A stretch of DNA of 64,000 nucleotides from Albimonas pacifica. Its GTDB lineage: Bacteria; Pseudomonadota; Alphaproteobacteria; Rhodobacterales; Rhodobacteraceae. Positions 31,425 to 40,825 of the stretch are shown one piece after another (positions within the stretch are counted from its first letter, which is position 1; the number at the start of each line of letters is the position of its first letter). A program made the translations under genes and the position numbers. The stretch is taken from positions 77,120-141,119 of the forward strand of contig NZ_FOQH01000009.1 of the NCBI RefSeq assembly GCF_900113695.1, in the 5' to 3' direction. The notes beneath the pieces are model-generated. The model did no database searches, was not told the origin of the DNA, and worked only from the letters and a program-made list of their open reading frames with translations.

Positions 31425-33323
31425 TCAGTCCCGGGGGACGACCCGCAGGCCGAGCTCGCGCAGCTGCTCGTTGGTGGCGGGCGAGGGGGCCTGCATCATC
31501 AGGTCCTCGGCGCGCTGGTTCATCGGGAACATGATGACTTCGCGGATGTTCTCCGCCCCGGCCAGCAGCATCACGATGCGGTCCACGCCCGGCGCGATGC
31601 CGCCGTGCGGGGGCGCGCCGAAGCGGAAGGCCGAGAGCATGCCGCCGAAGTGGTCGTCGACGAACTGACGGTCATGGCCGACGATCTCGAAGGCCTTGTA
31701 CATGATCTCCGGCTTGTGGTTCCGGATCGCGCCGGAGCTGAGCTCCACCCCATTGCACACGATGTCGTACTGGTAGCCCTTGACGTCGAGCGGGTTCATC
31801 GTCTCCAGCGCCTCGAGCCCGCCCTGGGGCATCGAGAACGGGTTGTGGGAGAAGTCGAGCGCGCCGGTGTCGGGGTCCTTCTCGTACATCGGGAAGTCGA
31901 CGATCCAGGCCAGCTTGAACTCGTTCTTCCACGCGTCGTTGGGCTGCAGGTCGGCCCAGATCGTGTTGCGGGCGCGCCCGGCCACGTCGACGAACTTCGC
32001 CGGCTCGCCCGCGAGGAAGAAGGCCGCGTCGCCCGCCTTCAATCCGAGCTGAACCCTAAGCGCTTCTGATCGCTCGAAGCCGATGTTCTTCGCCAGAGGG
32101 CCGGCTGCTTCGTAGAGATACGAACAATCGACGCCCTGGAAATTGGTATCGCCGCTCGCCGCAAGGTCATTAATTCGTTGCTGGCGCGCCATTTCATACA
32201 GTTCGCTGCCCGGAGCAGCATCCTCGCCCGTCAACTCGATCCGTCGCCAGAAGATGTAGCCCATGCCCGGCAGGCCTTCCTTCTGCGCCCAGGCGTTCAT
32301 CCGGTCGCAGAACTTGCGCGACCCGCCGCCGGGCGCCGGGATGGCGCGGACCTCATGGCCCTCCTGCTCGACGATCTTCGCGAAGATCGCGAAGCCGGAG
32401 TCGCGGAAGTGGTCGGAGACGACCTGCATCTCGATCGGGTTGCGCAGGTCGGGCTTGTCGGAGCCGTATTTCAGCATCGACTCCGCGTAGGGGATGCGCG
32501 GGAAGACCTTGGAGACGGGGCGCCCGCCGCCGAATTCCTCGAAGACGCCGCGCATCACGGGCTCGATGGCCTGGAACACGTCCTCCTGCTCGACGAAGCT
32601 CATCTCGATGTCGAGCTGGTAGAACTCGCCCGGGGAGCGGTCGGCGCGCGGATCCTCGTCGCGGAAGCAGGGCGCGATCTGGAAATAGCGGTCGAAGCCC
32701 GCCACCATGATCAGCTGCTTGAACTGCTGGGGGGCCTGCGGCAGGGCGTAGAACTTGCCCGGATGCAGGCGCGAGGGCACCAGGAAGTCGCGCGCGCCCT
32801 CGGGCGACGACGCCGTCAGGATCGGCGTCTGGTATTCTAGGAACCCCTGGTCGGTCATCGAGCGGCGCAGCCAGGAGATGACCTTCGAGCGCATCACGAT
32901 GTTCTGGTGCAGCTTCTCCCGGCGCAGGTCGAGGAAGCGGTACCGCAGGCGGGTCTCCTCGGGGTATTCCTGCTCGCCGAAGACCGGCAGCGGCAGCTCG
33001 CCGGCCTCGCCCAGCACCTCGACGTCGCGGACGTAGACCTCGATGTCGCCGGTGTCGAGCTTGGGGTTGCGCAGGTCCTCGGCGCGGGCCTTGACCACGC
33101 CGTCGATGCGCACCACCCACTCGGAGCGGACCTTCTCGACGTCCTTGAAGGCGGGGCTGTCCGGGTCGCAGAGCACCTGGGTCATGCCGTAATGGTCGCG
33201 CAGGTCGATGAACAGCACGCCGCCATGATCCCGCACGCGATGCACCCAGCCGGAGAGGCGGACGTCCTGGCCGACATGCTCGGCCCGGAGCGCGGCGCAG
33301 GTGTGGGAGCGGTAGGCGTGCAT
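31425..33323 (-). CDS. aspS: Aspartyl-tRNA synthetase
   Basis: Class-II synthetase charging tRNA-Asp (in many alphaproteobacteria also tRNA-Asn). 632 residues: N-terminal OB-fold anticodon domain ([22 protein letters not shown]), motif 2 [20 protein letters not shown], the bacterial GAD insertion domain, and motif 3 [13 protein letters not shown]. The start is the third codon of ATG-ATC-ATG, with GAGGGG six bases upstream. Bacterial AspRS is usually near 590 residues. The extra length is in the GAD region after YIFWR, where an approximately 200-bp segment also has codon use unlike the rest of the window (see separate entry). Confidence 0.95.
   Translation of the reverse strand: MHAYRSHTCAALRAEHVGQDVRLSGWVHRVRDHGGVLFIDLRDHYGMTQVLCDPDSPAFKDVEKVRSEWVVRIDGVVKARAEDLRNPKLDTGDIEVYVRDVEVLGEAGELPLPVFGEQEYPEETRLRYRFLDLRREKLHQNIVMRSKVISWLRRSMTDQGFLEYQTPILTASSPEGARDFLVPSRLHPGKFYALPQAPQQFKQLIMVAGFDRYFQIAPCFRDEDPRADRSPGEFYQLDIEMSFVEQEDVFQAIEPVMRGVFEEFGGGRPVSKVFPRIPYAESMLKYGSDKPDLRNPIEMQVVSDHFRDSGFAIFAKIVEQEGHEVRAIPAPGGGSRKFCDRMNAWAQKEGLPGMGYIFWRRIELTGEDAAPGSELYEMARQQRINDLAASGDTNFQGVDCSYLYEAAGPLAKNIGFERSEALRVQLGLKAGDAAFFLAGEPAKFVDVAGRARNTIWADLQPNDAWKNEFKLAWIVDFPMYEKDPDTGALDFSHNPFSMPQGGLEALETMNPLDVKGYQYDIVCNGVELSSGAIRNHKPEIMYKAFEIVGHDRQFVDDHFGGMLSAFRFGAPPHGGIAPGVDRIVMLLAGAENIREVIMFPMNQRAEDLMMQAPSPATNEQLRELGLRVVPRD
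32037..32236 (-). other. Atypical-composition patch inside aspS
   Basis: Codons in this segment include CGA, TTG, GCT, TAT, GAA, CAA, ATT, AAT, CTT, TGT, GCA, TCA, AGG, GTT and GGA, about 25 A/T-ending codons in some 66, whereas flanking aspS codons almost always end in G or C. The encoded part runs from [18 protein letters not shown] to [12 protein letters not shown] and includes about 40 residues that look like an insertion relative to usual AspRS. Boundaries are sharp on both sides. Confidence 0.75.
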
Positions 33324-33464
33324 GATCATCCCCTCGGGAGGCGTCGGAAGCGGTCGGAAGTCGGCGAGGGGCTTCCACTTCCCGGGCCCCGATGTCAAGG
33401 GCGCGCCGCCCTCGAACCGCCCCCGCCCGCCCCGCACCCCGCCGGAAGCGCCTGTTCTCCGGAG

Positions 33465-33593
33465 CCGTCCGTCGCTGATGCCGGAAAGAGCGGCTCGCCC
33501 GCCCCGGTCAAGGATCGCGAAGCGACCGCGCTTGCGCGGCTCGTCCTTGACCGGGGCGGGCGAGCCGCTCAGGCATCAAGCAGCGACGGACGG
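33465..33593. repeat. Long inverted repeat upstream of aspS
   Basis: Arms 33465-33514 and 33544-33593 can pair over their length. The inner 27 bases of each arm (33488-33514 and 33544-33570) are perfect reverse complements, and the outer 12 bases also match perfectly; a few unpaired bases lie between. The loop is 29 bases. It looks like a decayed palindromic element or paired REP sequences. Confidence 0.8.
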
Positions 33594-33645
33594 CTGCGGA
33601 GGACGGGCGCGGGCCTGGTCTCGGGTGGGTTCCCGAAGCGCAGAA

Positions 33646-33665
33646 GGCCCCGCCGAAGCGGGGCC
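33646..33665 (-). terminator. Terminator of the glutaryl-CoA dehydrogenase gene
   Basis: Eight-bp perfect stem GGCCCCGC/GCGGGGCC closing a TTCG tetraloop on the minus strand, followed by TTCTGC. A classic stable terminator hairpin 60 bases past the stop codon. Confidence 0.65.
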
Positions 33666-33725
33666 CTCCTGAGGCCCGCAAGGGCCGAGGCATAGGCGTG
33701 CCCGCCTCCGGCGGGCGCCGCATCC

Positions 33726-34940
33726 TCAGAAGAACGCCTGCAGCCCGGTCTGCGCCCGGCCCAGAATGAGCGCGTGCACGTCATGCGCGCCCTCGTAGGT
33801 GTTCACCGTCTCGAGGTTCATCGCGTGGCGCATCACGTGATACTCCGCCGAGATCCCGTTGCCCCCGTGCATGTCCCGGGCCATCCGCGCGATGTCCAGC
33901 GCCTTGCCGCAGTTGTTGCGCTTGATGATCGAGATCATCTCCGGCGCCGCCATCGCCCGGTCCATCAGACGACCCACCCGAAAGGCCGCCTGCAGGCCCA
34001 GCGAGATCTCCGTCTGCATGTCCGCCAGCTTCTTCTGGAACAGCTGGGTGTTCGCCAGCGGCCGGTTGAACTGCTTGCGATCCAGCCCGTACTGGCGCGA
34101 GCGGAACCAGCAGTCCTCCGCCGCCCCCATCACCCCCCAGGCGATGCCATAGCGGGCGCGGTTGAGGCAGCCGAAGGGACCCGACAGGCCCTCGATGTTG
34201 GGCAGAAGGGCGTCCTCGCCGACCTCGACCCCCTGCATGGAGATCGAGCCGGTGATCGAGGCCCGCAGCGACAGCTTCTGCTCGATCTTCGGCGCCGAGA
34301 GACCCTTCATGCCCTTCTCGAGCACGAAGCCGCGGATCTTGCCGCCATGGGCGTCGGACTTGGCCCAGACCACGAAGACGTCGGCGAAGGGGGCGTTCGA
34401 GATCCACATCTTCTCGCCGGTCAGCCGGTAGCCGCCGTCGATCTTCTCGGCCCGGGTCTTCATGCCGCCGGGGTCGGAGCCCGCCTCCGGCTCGGTCAGC
34501 CCGAAGCAGCCGATCAGCGTCCCCGCCGCGAGGCCCGGAAGATACTTCTTCCGCTGCTCCTCGGAGCCGTAGGCGTAGATCGGGTACATCACCAGCGAGC
34601 TCTGCACCGACATCATCGAGCGGTAGCCCGAGTCCACCCGCTCCACCTCCCGCGCGATCAGCCCGTAGCTCACATAGCCCGCGCCGATCCCGCCGTATTC
34701 CTCGGGGATGGTCGAGCCCAGCAGCCCCATCTCGCCCATCTCGGCGAAGATCTCGGGCTCCGAGGTCTCCTCGAGGAAGGCCTTGGTGACCCGGGTCGCC
34801 AGCTTCTCCTGCGCGAAGGCGTGGGCTGCGTCCATCAGCGCGCGCTCGTCCTCCTCCAGCTGGTCGGCCAGCAGGAACGGGTCCTCCCACACGAACGACG
34901 CCTGCGACGGACGATCCTTGGGCTTCAGCTGCGCGGTCAT
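33726..34940 (-). CDS. gcdH: Glutaryl-CoA dehydrogenase (acyl-CoA dehydrogenase family)
   Basis: FAD enzyme oxidising and decarboxylating glutaryl-CoA to crotonyl-CoA in lysine/tryptophan breakdown. 404 residues, normal length. Family evidence: [62 protein letters not shown], and the C-terminal [20 protein letters not shown] with catalytic Glu383. The combination of RYGIAWG and the QTGLQAFF end is characteristic of GcdH rather than other acyl-CoA dehydrogenases. GGAGAAG precedes the ATG. It is divergent from bmt. Confidence 0.93.
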   Translation of the reverse strand: MTAQLKPKDRPSQASFVWEDPFLLADQLEEDERALMDAAHAFAQEKLATRVTKAFLEETSEPEIFAEMGEMGLLGSTIPEEYGGIGAGYVSYGLIAREVERVDSGYRSMMSVQSSLVMYPIYAYGSEEQRKKYLPGLAAGTLIGCFGLTEPEAGSDPGGMKTRAEKIDGGYRLTGEKMWISNAPFADVFVVWAKSDAHGGKIRGFVLEKGMKGLSAPKIEQKLSLRASITGSISMQGVEVGEDALLPNIEGLSGPFGCLNRARYGIAWGVMGAAEDCWFRSRQYGLDRKQFNRPLANTQLFQKKLADMQTEISLGLQAAFRVGRLMDRAMAAPEMISIIKRNNCGKALDIARMARDMHGGNGISAEYHVMRHAMNLETVNTYEGAHDVHALILGRAQTGLQAFF

Positions 34941-35273
34941 GGTCTTCTCCTCCCCGCGCCGGCCGCGTGTCGGCGCAGGCCGGCGAGGGCCCTGCGCGGG
35001 CGCGGAGGGGGCGGGCGCCTCCGCGCGGCGAAACAGAGGGCGAAGCGTTACCCCAGCCGGGCGCGGATGCAAACCGCAGGCGCGCTGCCCGCGCCCCCTG
35101 CCACGCGCGCCCCGCGCCCCCTGCCCGGCCGCGCACGCGGTTGTGAGCGGGACGCGCGCTCGCTATAGCTGGCGGGGACCGCCACGCGCCCGGAACAGGG
35201 GCGTCCCCCGCGGCGCCGCGAGCGGCCGAAGCCCCGCGCGCCCGGCCCCGAGACCCATGCTGCAGGACCGTCC
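34941..35273. other. Divergent region between gcdH and bmt
   Basis: 333 bases with one good promoter candidate for bmt (35141-35169) leaving a leader of about 100 bases. I looked for SAM-, SAH- or cobalamin-type riboswitch features in this leader and did not recognise any; only generic GC hairpins are present. Confidence 0.5.
35141..35169 (+). promoter_or_regulatory. Candidate bmt promoter
   Basis: TTGTGA (35141-35146), 17-base spacer, TATAGC (35164-35169), in an otherwise GC-rich divergent region upstream of bmt. Confidence 0.55.
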
Positions 35274-36311
35274 ATGACCGACAAGCTCAGCCAGTTCCTC
35301 GCGACCCGCCCCTGGATCCTCGCCGACGGCGCGACGGGCACCAACCTCTTCGCGCTGGGGCTGGAGCATGGCGACGCGCCGGAGCGCTGGAACCTCGAGG
35401 AGACCGACAAGGTCAAGGCGCATTACCGCAGCTTCATCGACGCCGGCTCCGACCTGGTGCTGACCAACACCTTCGGCGGCACCGCCAACCGCCTGAAGCT
35501 GCACCAGATGCAGGACCAGGTGCACGAGATCAACGCCGCCGCCGCGCGCCTGCTGAAGGAGGCGATCGCCGAGTCCGGGCGCGACGTGATCTGCGCGGGC
35601 GACGTCGGCCCGACCGGCGACCTGTTCCAGCCCGTCGGCCCGCTGAGCTTCGAGGACGGCGTCGCCGCCTTCGAGGCGCAGATGAAAGGTCTGAAAGACG
35701 GCGGCGCGGACGTGCTGTGGGTCGAGACCATGTCCTCGGAGGAGGAGTACAAGGCCGCCCTCGAGGCCGCGCATCGCGTCGGCCTGCCGGTGGTGGGCAC
35801 CATGTCCTTCGACACCAATGGACGGACGATGATGGGCGTGGCGCCGAAGCGGCTCGCGGCGCTGGTGCATGAATGCGGCCACGACCATGCGCCGGTGGCC
35901 TACGGCGGCAATTGCGGGACCGGGGCGCCGGACCTGCTGGTGGGGATCATTTCGGCCGCGGACGAGATCCGCGAGGACGACGTGATCGTCACCAAGGCCA
36001 ACTGCGGCATCCCCGAGTATGTCGACGGCGCCATCCGCTATTCCGGCACGCCGGAGCTGATGGCCGACTACGCCTGCCTCGCGCGCGACCTCGGGGTGAG
36101 GATCATCGGCGGCTGCTGCGGCACCCAGCCGGGCCATGTCGCGGCGATGCGCCGGGCGCTGGAGGCGGTGCCCCGCGGCCCGCGTCCGACGGTCGAGGAC
36201 GTGATCGCCAAGCTGGGCAAGACCACCGGCTCGACCCTGGACCTGCTGAGCGACGAGACCGCCGCCGCCCCCAAGCGCGGCGGCGGCCGCCGGCGGCGCA
36301 GCGCCGGCTGA
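35274..36311 (+). CDS. bmt: Betaine-homocysteine S-methyltransferase
   Basis: Zinc enzyme moving a methyl group from glycine betaine (or a related methyl donor) to homocysteine to make methionine. 345 residues, homocysteine-methyltransferase barrel. DGATGTNLFALGLE at the N-terminus; zinc cysteines Cys214 in YGGNCGTG and Cys281/Cys282 in GGCCGTQPGH. The C-terminal tail is Lys/Arg-rich (GGGRRRRSAG). Rhodobacterales carry this type as Bmt; a different methyl donor is possible. It stands alone with its own promoter and a perfect palindromic terminator. Confidence 0.9.
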   Translation: MTDKLSQFLATRPWILADGATGTNLFALGLEHGDAPERWNLEETDKVKAHYRSFIDAGSDLVLTNTFGGTANRLKLHQMQDQVHEINAAAARLLKEAIAESGRDVICAGDVGPTGDLFQPVGPLSFEDGVAAFEAQMKGLKDGGADVLWVETMSSEEEYKAALEAAHRVGLPVVGTMSFDTNGRTMMGVAPKRLAALVHECGHDHAPVAYGGNCGTGAPDLLVGIISAADEIREDDVIVTKANCGIPEYVDGAIRYSGTPELMADYACLARDLGVRIIGGCCGTQPGHVAAMRRALEAVPRGPRPTVEDVIAKLGKTTGSTLDLLSDETAAAPKRGGGRRRRSAG

Positions 36312-36337
36312 GGCCCGGGCCCCGGTCCGGGAGGTGA

Positions 36338-36365
36338 AACGGCGCGCCCCGCGGGGCGCGCCGTT
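36338..36365. terminator. 28-bp perfect palindromic terminator after bmt
   Basis: AACGGCGCGCCCC pairs with GGGGCGCGCCGTT around a two-base centre; the whole element is its own reverse complement. It lies 27 bases past the bmt stop in the 321-bp convergent space before ndk. The sequence between it and 36554 holds nothing I can identify. Confidence 0.7.
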
Positions 36366-36553
36366 CGCGTTCGCGGGAGCGGGGACGGCGCCGATCGCTC
36401 CGACGACCGGCGCGGAGCGCGGGCGGTTGGCGGGCGACACGCGCGCCGGCCCCACCTTCCCTTGCAGCGCCGGCCGCCCGGCCCCGCCCGCCGCAGACGC
36501 GGCGTCCGCCCTGCGCCGCCGTCGCCGCCCTCGACCCAGGCGTGCGACACGAA

Positions 36554-36589
36554 AACGCCCGCCGCGGCGGGGGCCGGGGCGGGCGCGTT
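36554..36589 (-). terminator. Terminator of ndk
   Basis: Read on the minus strand, a GC stem (AACGCGCCCGCC with GGCGGGCGTT, one bulge) is followed by TTCGTG, 44 bases after the ndk stop codon. Confidence 0.55.
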
Positions 36590-36632
36590 CAGGTCAGGTC
36601 GCCGGGGCGCGGGGCCGCCGGCGAGGGCGGCC

Positions 36633-37055
36633 TCAGCCGACCAGCTCGAGGCCCGAGAAGAAGAAGGCGATCTCGATGGCCGCGTTCTCGGCCGAGTCGG
36701 AGCCGTGGACCGAGTTCTCGCCGATCGAGAGCGCGAAGGCCTTGCGCACGGTGCCCTCGGCGGCTTCGGCCGGGTTGGTGGCGCCCATGACTTCGCGGTT
36801 GCGCGCGACGGCGGACTCGCCCTCGAGCACCTGCACCACCACGGGGGCGGAGGCCATGAAGTCGCAGAGCTCGCCGTAGAAGGGGCGCTCGGCGTGGACG
36901 GCGTAGAACTGGCCGGCCTGGGCCGGGGTCAGCTGGATGCGCTTCTGCGCGACGATGCGCAGGCCGGCATCCTCGAACATCTTGTTGATCGCGCCCGTGA
37001 GGTTGCGGGCGGTCGCGTCCGGCTTGATGATGGACAGCGTGCGCTCGACGGCCAT
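36633..37055 (-). CDS. ndk: Nucleoside-diphosphate kinase
   Basis: Transfers the gamma phosphate between NTPs and NDPs to balance nucleotide pools. 140 residues, standard size. [12 protein letters not shown] at the N-terminus and the catalytic His117 in NSVHGSDS are intact. GAGAGGA precedes the ATG. Monocistronic, divergent from the DinB-family gene. Confidence 0.97.
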   Translation of the reverse strand: MAVERTLSIIKPDATARNLTGAINKMFEDAGLRIVAQKRIQLTPAQAGQFYAVHAERPFYGELCDFMASAPVVVQVLEGESAVARNREVMGATNPAEAAEGTVRKAFALSIGENSVHGSDSAENAAIEIAFFFSGLELVG

Positions 37056-37165
37056 GGGTGGTCCTCTCGTCAGGAGATCGGGGTGTCGATCAGGTTGTCG
37101 GAGGGGCCGCGCGATCGCGCCGGCCCCGGAAAAGGCGCGCGCTCGGTAGCATGGGAGACCGGACC

Positions 37166-37675
37166 ATGAAAGCGCATTTCGCGGGCTTCGCCCGCTACAA
37201 CGCATGGGCGAATCGTCGCCTCTACGACGCCGCGGCAGGGCTGAGCGACGGCCGGCTCCGCTCGGACGAGGGCGCGTTCTTCGGCTCGCTCCACGGCACG
37301 CTCAACCACCTGCTGGTCACCGACGTGATCTGGATGGCCCGGATCCGCGGCATCAAGGGCCCGCCCTGGACGCTCGACCACATCGCCCACGACGATTTCG
37401 CCGACCTGCGCGCCGCGCGCGAGGCGCTGGATGCGGATATCGTCGCCGGCATCGACGCGCTGCGCGAGTCCGACATCCTTGCAGGCGAGATCGCCTATAC
37501 CCGCGTCACGCGCCCCGAGCTGATCGTGCAGCCGCTGGCGCACGCGCTGGCGCATCTGTTCAACCACCAGACCCACCACAGGGGGCAATGCCACATGATC
37601 CTGACCCGGCTGACGGGAACCGCGCCCGAGCTCGACCTGCTGGTCTACCAGCGCGAGGCGACGGCCGCCGCATGA
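37166..37675 (+). CDS. DinB-family putative metal-dependent protein
   Basis: A 169-residue four-helix-bundle protein of the DinB/YfiT type. The metal triad is suggested by [11 protein letters not shown] in helix 2 and [11 protein letters not shown] in helix 4. Many bacterial members are thiol-dependent transferases or hydrolases; the reaction here is unknown. The start is taken at [14 protein letters not shown], where similarity begins; an ATG at 37151 in frame is an alternative. Its stop overlaps the MaoC-like start by four bases, so the two are translated together. Confidence 0.85.
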   Translation: MKAHFAGFARYNAWANRRLYDAAAGLSDGRLRSDEGAFFGSLHGTLNHLLVTDVIWMARIRGIKGPPWTLDHIAHDDFADLRAAREALDADIVAGIDALRESDILAGEIAYTRVTRPELIVQPLAHALAHLFNHQTHHRGQCHMILTRLTGTAPELDLLVYQREATAAA

Positions 37676-38187
37676 CCGACCTCCGCCCCCCCGTCTGGTT
37701 CGAGGACCTGACCCCCGGCACGGTCATCAAGACCGCCGGCGCCACGATGACCGAGGGCCAGATCATCGAGTTCGCGATGCGCTGGGACCCGCAGCCCTTC
37801 CACATCGACGTGGAGGCGGCGAAGGAGAGCATGTTCGGCGGGCTGGCGGCCTCGGGCTTCCACACCATGCTGACCGCGTTCCGGCTGCTGCACGCGACCA
37901 ATTTCATGTATCCCGCCGGCCAGGGCTCGGGCGGGATGGAGAGCCTGCGCTGGCTGATCCCGGTGCGGCCGGGCGACACGATCCGCATGGAGTGCGAGGT
38001 CACCGACGCGCGCGTGCTGAAGTCGAAGCCGCACATGGGCGTGTGCGCCTTCCACTACCACGTCTACAACCAGCGCGACGAGCAGGTGATGGACTGGAAG
38101 GCCTCGGCCTTCTATCTGCGCCGCCCCGAGAACCGGCCCGGGAACCGGCCCGAGGGCGGGACGGCGGCGGGAGCGGCGGCGGAGTGA
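37672..38187 (+). CDS. MaoC-like hot-dog dehydratase
   Basis: A 171-residue MaoC/(R)-hydratase-type hot-dog protein. WFEDLTPGTVIKTAG starts the fold, and the hydratase motif region AMRWDPQPFHIDVEAAKES with FGGLAASGFHTM supplies the catalytic Asp and His. Substrate would be an enoyl thioester. The C-terminal tail (Asn/Arg/Pro/Gly/Ala-rich) is not conserved. The ATGA overlap with the DinB-family gene implies coupling; no pathway link between them is known to me. Confidence 0.88.
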   Translation: MTDLRPPVWFEDLTPGTVIKTAGATMTEGQIIEFAMRWDPQPFHIDVEAAKESMFGGLAASGFHTMLTAFRLLHATNFMYPAGQGSGGMESLRWLIPVRPGDTIRMECEVTDARVLKSKPHMGVCAFHYHVYNQRDEQVMDWKASAFYLRRPENRPGNRPEGGTAAGAAAE

Positions 38188-38256
38188 GGGGGCTCGCCCG
38201 CGGGCGGCCCGCGCCGGCGTCGCGAGGGGGCCGCGCCCCCGGCGACGCGGGCGGGG

Positions 38257-38631
38257 TCAGTCGAAGCGGGCCTCGATCGGCGTCGGCAGGCCCGCGACGC
38301 GGGGTTCGGAGCGCACGCGGGCGCCGATCGCCTCGATCCGCGCCAGCGCGCGCGCAGCGGTGACCGAGGCGCCCCCGGTCTCCTCAAGCAGTTCGCAGCA
38401 GGTCTCCGACAGGTCCTGGAGCGCCCGGCGCGCGCGTTCCGCCTCGTCGGGGTCGCCGTTCAGGCGGGCCACGTCGGCGAGGAAGGCTGCGATCTGCCCC
38501 GCCACGAAGGCCGCCGCCCCGACCGCCTGTTCAGGCGGCAGCTCGTAGACCTCGCCCAGCACGTCGAAGACGGCGTCTTCCAGTTCGGCCCTCCGATCGT
38601 CTCCATCCCGCAAATTCGTTTGTGCGCGCAT
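38257..38631 (-). CDS. Small helical protein of unknown function
   Basis: 124 residues, acidic and probably all-helical, with a hydrophobic AVGAAAFVAGQIAAFLADVA segment and a Cys pair (SETCCELLEE). No family recognised. The ATG at 38631 is chosen because similarity-like composition starts there; a start at 38700 in the same frame would add an unconvincing N-terminus. It is divergent from the ABC-F gene. Confidence that it is a real gene comes from strong G/C-ending codon bias and lack of a better frame. Confidence 0.55.
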   Translation of the reverse strand: MRAQTNLRDGDDRRAELEDAVFDVLGEVYELPPEQAVGAAAFVAGQIAAFLADVARLNGDPDEAERARRALQDLSETCCELLEETGGASVTAARALARIEAIGARVRSEPRVAGLPTPIEARFD

Positions 38632-38732
38632 GGCCTTGGCCCCTTTTCGGCTTGCGACAGCTTGTGCGTCGAAGTGTAGCTGGGGCGCCGGGCCTATCAA
38701 AGCGAATCAAGCCGTCGCGGATGAATATTCGA

Positions 38733-38761
38733 TTGTCATGAACCACCGACCGCCCTGTAAT
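38733..38761 (+). promoter_or_regulatory. Candidate promoter of the ABC-F gene
   Basis: TTGTCA (38733-38738), 17-base spacer, TGTAAT (38756-38761), within a low-GC island (about 38690-38770), 105 bases before the ATG. One of the best sigma-70-like matches in the window. Confidence 0.6.
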
Positions 38762-38866
38762 GGGGTCGGTTTCCGCACAGCGGCGCCATGATCCGCGCCG
38801 GGCCCCTTCGACGCCCCCCCGCGACGGGCCTTTCCCCGGCCCGCGGCCTGCGCTATCCGCGGGCCC

Positions 38867-40789
38867 ATGATCGCGATCCGCAACATCGACTTCTCCATCG
38901 CCGGCCGCCCCCTGTTCGAGGGCGCCTCTGCCACGATTCCGCTCGGCCACAAGGTGGGCGTCGTCGGGCGCAACGGAACCGGCAAGACCACGCTGTTCCG
39001 CCTGATCCGGGGCGAGCTGCACCTGGACGGCGGCGAGATCGAGGTCGGCCGCGGCCTGCGCCTGGGCGGCGTCGCGCAGGAGGCGCCGGGAACGGAGCTG
39101 TCGCTGCTGCAGACGGTGCTCGACGCCGACGAGGAGCGCGCGGCGCTGCTGCGCGAATCCGAGACCTCCGAGGATCCCCTGCGCATCGCCGAGGCGCAGG
39201 AGCGTCTGGTCGCCATCGAGAGCCACACCGCCGAGGCCCGCGCCAGCGCGATCCTGCGGGGCCTGGGCTTCGACGCCGAGGCGCAGGCGCGGCCGTGCTC
39301 GGAATATTCCGGCGGCTGGCGGATGCGGGTGGCGCTGGCGGCGGTGCTGTTCTCGCGCCCCGACATCCTGCTGCTGGACGAGCCGACCAACTACCTCGAC
39401 CTCGAGGGCTCGATCTGGCTGGAGAACTTCCTCGCCACCTGCGCGGCGACGGTGATCGTGATCTCCCACGACCGGGGGCTCCTGAACCGGGCAGTGAACC
39501 ACATCCTGCATCTGGATCGCAAGAAGCTGACCCTCTACGGCGGCGGCTACGACCAGTTCGAGGAGGTGCGCCGCCTGAAGATGGAGCAGACGGCCGCCGC
39601 CGCGGAGAAGCGCGCCAAGGCCCGCGCCCATATGCAGAGCTTCGTGGACCGCTTCCGCGCCAAGGCCTCCAAGGCCAAGCAGGCGCAGAGCCGGATCAAG
39701 ATGCTGGAGAAGATGACCCCGATCGAGTTCCAGGCGGACTCGGACGTCTCCCCCTTCTCCTTCCCCTCCCCGGCCGAGCTGCCGCCGCCGCTGATGCAGG
39801 CGGAGAAGGCGGTGCTTGGGTATAATGGCCGGGCGGTGCTGCGGGACCTCAACTTCCGCATCGACCAGGACGACCGCATCGCGCTGCTGGGCGCCAACGG
39901 CCAGGGCAAGTCGACGCTCGCCAAGCTGATCTCCGGCCGGCTGCCGCCGATGGAGGGGGGCTGGCGCTGCTCGCGCGGGATGAAGGTCGGCTTCTTCGCC
40001 CAGCACCAGCTCGACGAGCTGGTGCCCGGCGAGACGCCGATCCAGCACGTCCAGCGCCTGCTGCCGGATGCGCCGCAGGGCAGGCTGCGCGCGATCCTGG
40101 CGCGCGGCGGCATCGGGGGCGACATCGCCGCGAACCCGGTCGACCGGCTCTCGGGCGGGCAGAAGGCGCGGCTCTTGATGCTGCTCGCCGCCTGGGACGC
40201 GCCGCATGTGCTGGTGCTGGACGAGCCCACCAACCACCTCGACATCGAGAGCCGCGAGGCGCTGGCCCAGGCGCTGGCGGAATACGAGGGCGCGGTGATC
40301 CTGATCTCCCACGACCCGCACCTGGTCGAGGCGGTCGCGGACCGGCTGTGGCTGGTCAAGGACGGGCGCGTGCGCGCCTACGACGGCGACATGGAGGACT
40401 ACCGCCGGCTGCTGCTGTCCGAGCGCGGCGGCGGCGGCCGGCTGGCGAGCCAGGCCGAGAAGCGCGAGGCGAAGGAGGCGAAAGCCGCCGAGAAGGCCGC
40501 CGCGAAGGAGGCCGCCCGCCCCCGCCGCTCCCAGGCGGAGCTGCGCCGGGCGCTGGCGCCGCTGAAGGCGGAGGTCGCGAAATGCGAGGAGCGCATCGCC
40601 AAGCTGGAGGCGATGCGGCGCAAGATCGACGCCCGCCTGATGGCGCCGGGCTTCTACATGAACGCCCCCGCCGACGAGGCCGAGGCCCTGCAGCGCAAGC
40701 GCGCCGAGATCGAGGCCGCGGTGCTGCGGGCCGAGGACCTGTGGGCGGCGGCGCAGGAGCGGCTCGACGCCGAGGAGTCCGCGGCCTAG
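38867..40789 (+). CDS. ABC-F family ATPase (ribosome-associated type)
   Basis: A 640-residue soluble protein with two ABC domains and no membrane part. Walker A GRNGTGKTT (34-42) and GANGQGKST; signature YSGGWRMR and LSGGQKAR; Walker B LLLDEPTNYLD and LVLDEPTNHLD. The linker between domains is Lys/Arg/Ala-rich (RAKARAHMQSF...), as in translation-factor ABC-Fs of the YheS/Uup groups, and there is a C-terminal coiled-coil of about 90 residues. Likely acts on stalled ribosomes; exact subgroup is uncertain. Followed closely by a small Rho_N protein gene. Confidence 0.92.
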   Translation: MIAIRNIDFSIAGRPLFEGASATIPLGHKVGVVGRNGTGKTTLFRLIRGELHLDGGEIEVGRGLRLGGVAQEAPGTELSLLQTVLDADEERAALLRESETSEDPLRIAEAQERLVAIESHTAEARASAILRGLGFDAEAQARPCSEYSGGWRMRVALAAVLFSRPDILLLDEPTNYLDLEGSIWLENFLATCAATVIVISHDRGLLNRAVNHILHLDRKKLTLYGGGYDQFEEVRRLKMEQTAAAAEKRAKARAHMQSFVDRFRAKASKAKQAQSRIKMLEKMTPIEFQADSDVSPFSFPSPAELPPPLMQAEKAVLGYNGRAVLRDLNFRIDQDDRIALLGANGQGKSTLAKLISGRLPPMEGGWRCSRGMKVGFFAQHQLDELVPGETPIQHVQRLLPDAPQGRLRAILARGGIGGDIAANPVDRLSGGQKARLLMLLAAWDAPHVLVLDEPTNHLDIESREALAQALAEYEGAVILISHDPHLVEAVADRLWLVKDGRVRAYDGDMEDYRRLLLSERGGGGRLASQAEKREAKEAKAAEKAAAKEAARPRRSQAELRRALAPLKAEVAKCEERIAKLEAMRRKIDARLMAPGFYMNAPADEAEALQRKRAEIEAAVLRAEDLWAAAQERLDAEESAA

Positions 40790-40825
40790 ATCGAACGGGC
40801 GGGGGGGCTGACCACGGAGGCCCCG

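Larger units (their letters stand above)
33324..33725. other. Intergenic stretch between glutaryl-CoA dehydrogenase gene and aspS
   Basis: 402 bases between two minus-strand genes. It holds the terminator of the dehydrogenase gene (33646-33665), a small stem CCCGCC-TCC-GGCGGG type element near 33700-33715, and a large imperfect inverted repeat (33465-33593). No gene is seen. Confidence 0.6.

Noticed and set aside
35175-35273. Possible SAM/SAH riboswitch in the bmt leader
   Set aside because: I compared remembered SAM-II, SAM/SAH and SAH consensus features and saw no match; only generic GC hairpins. A covariance-model search would decide.
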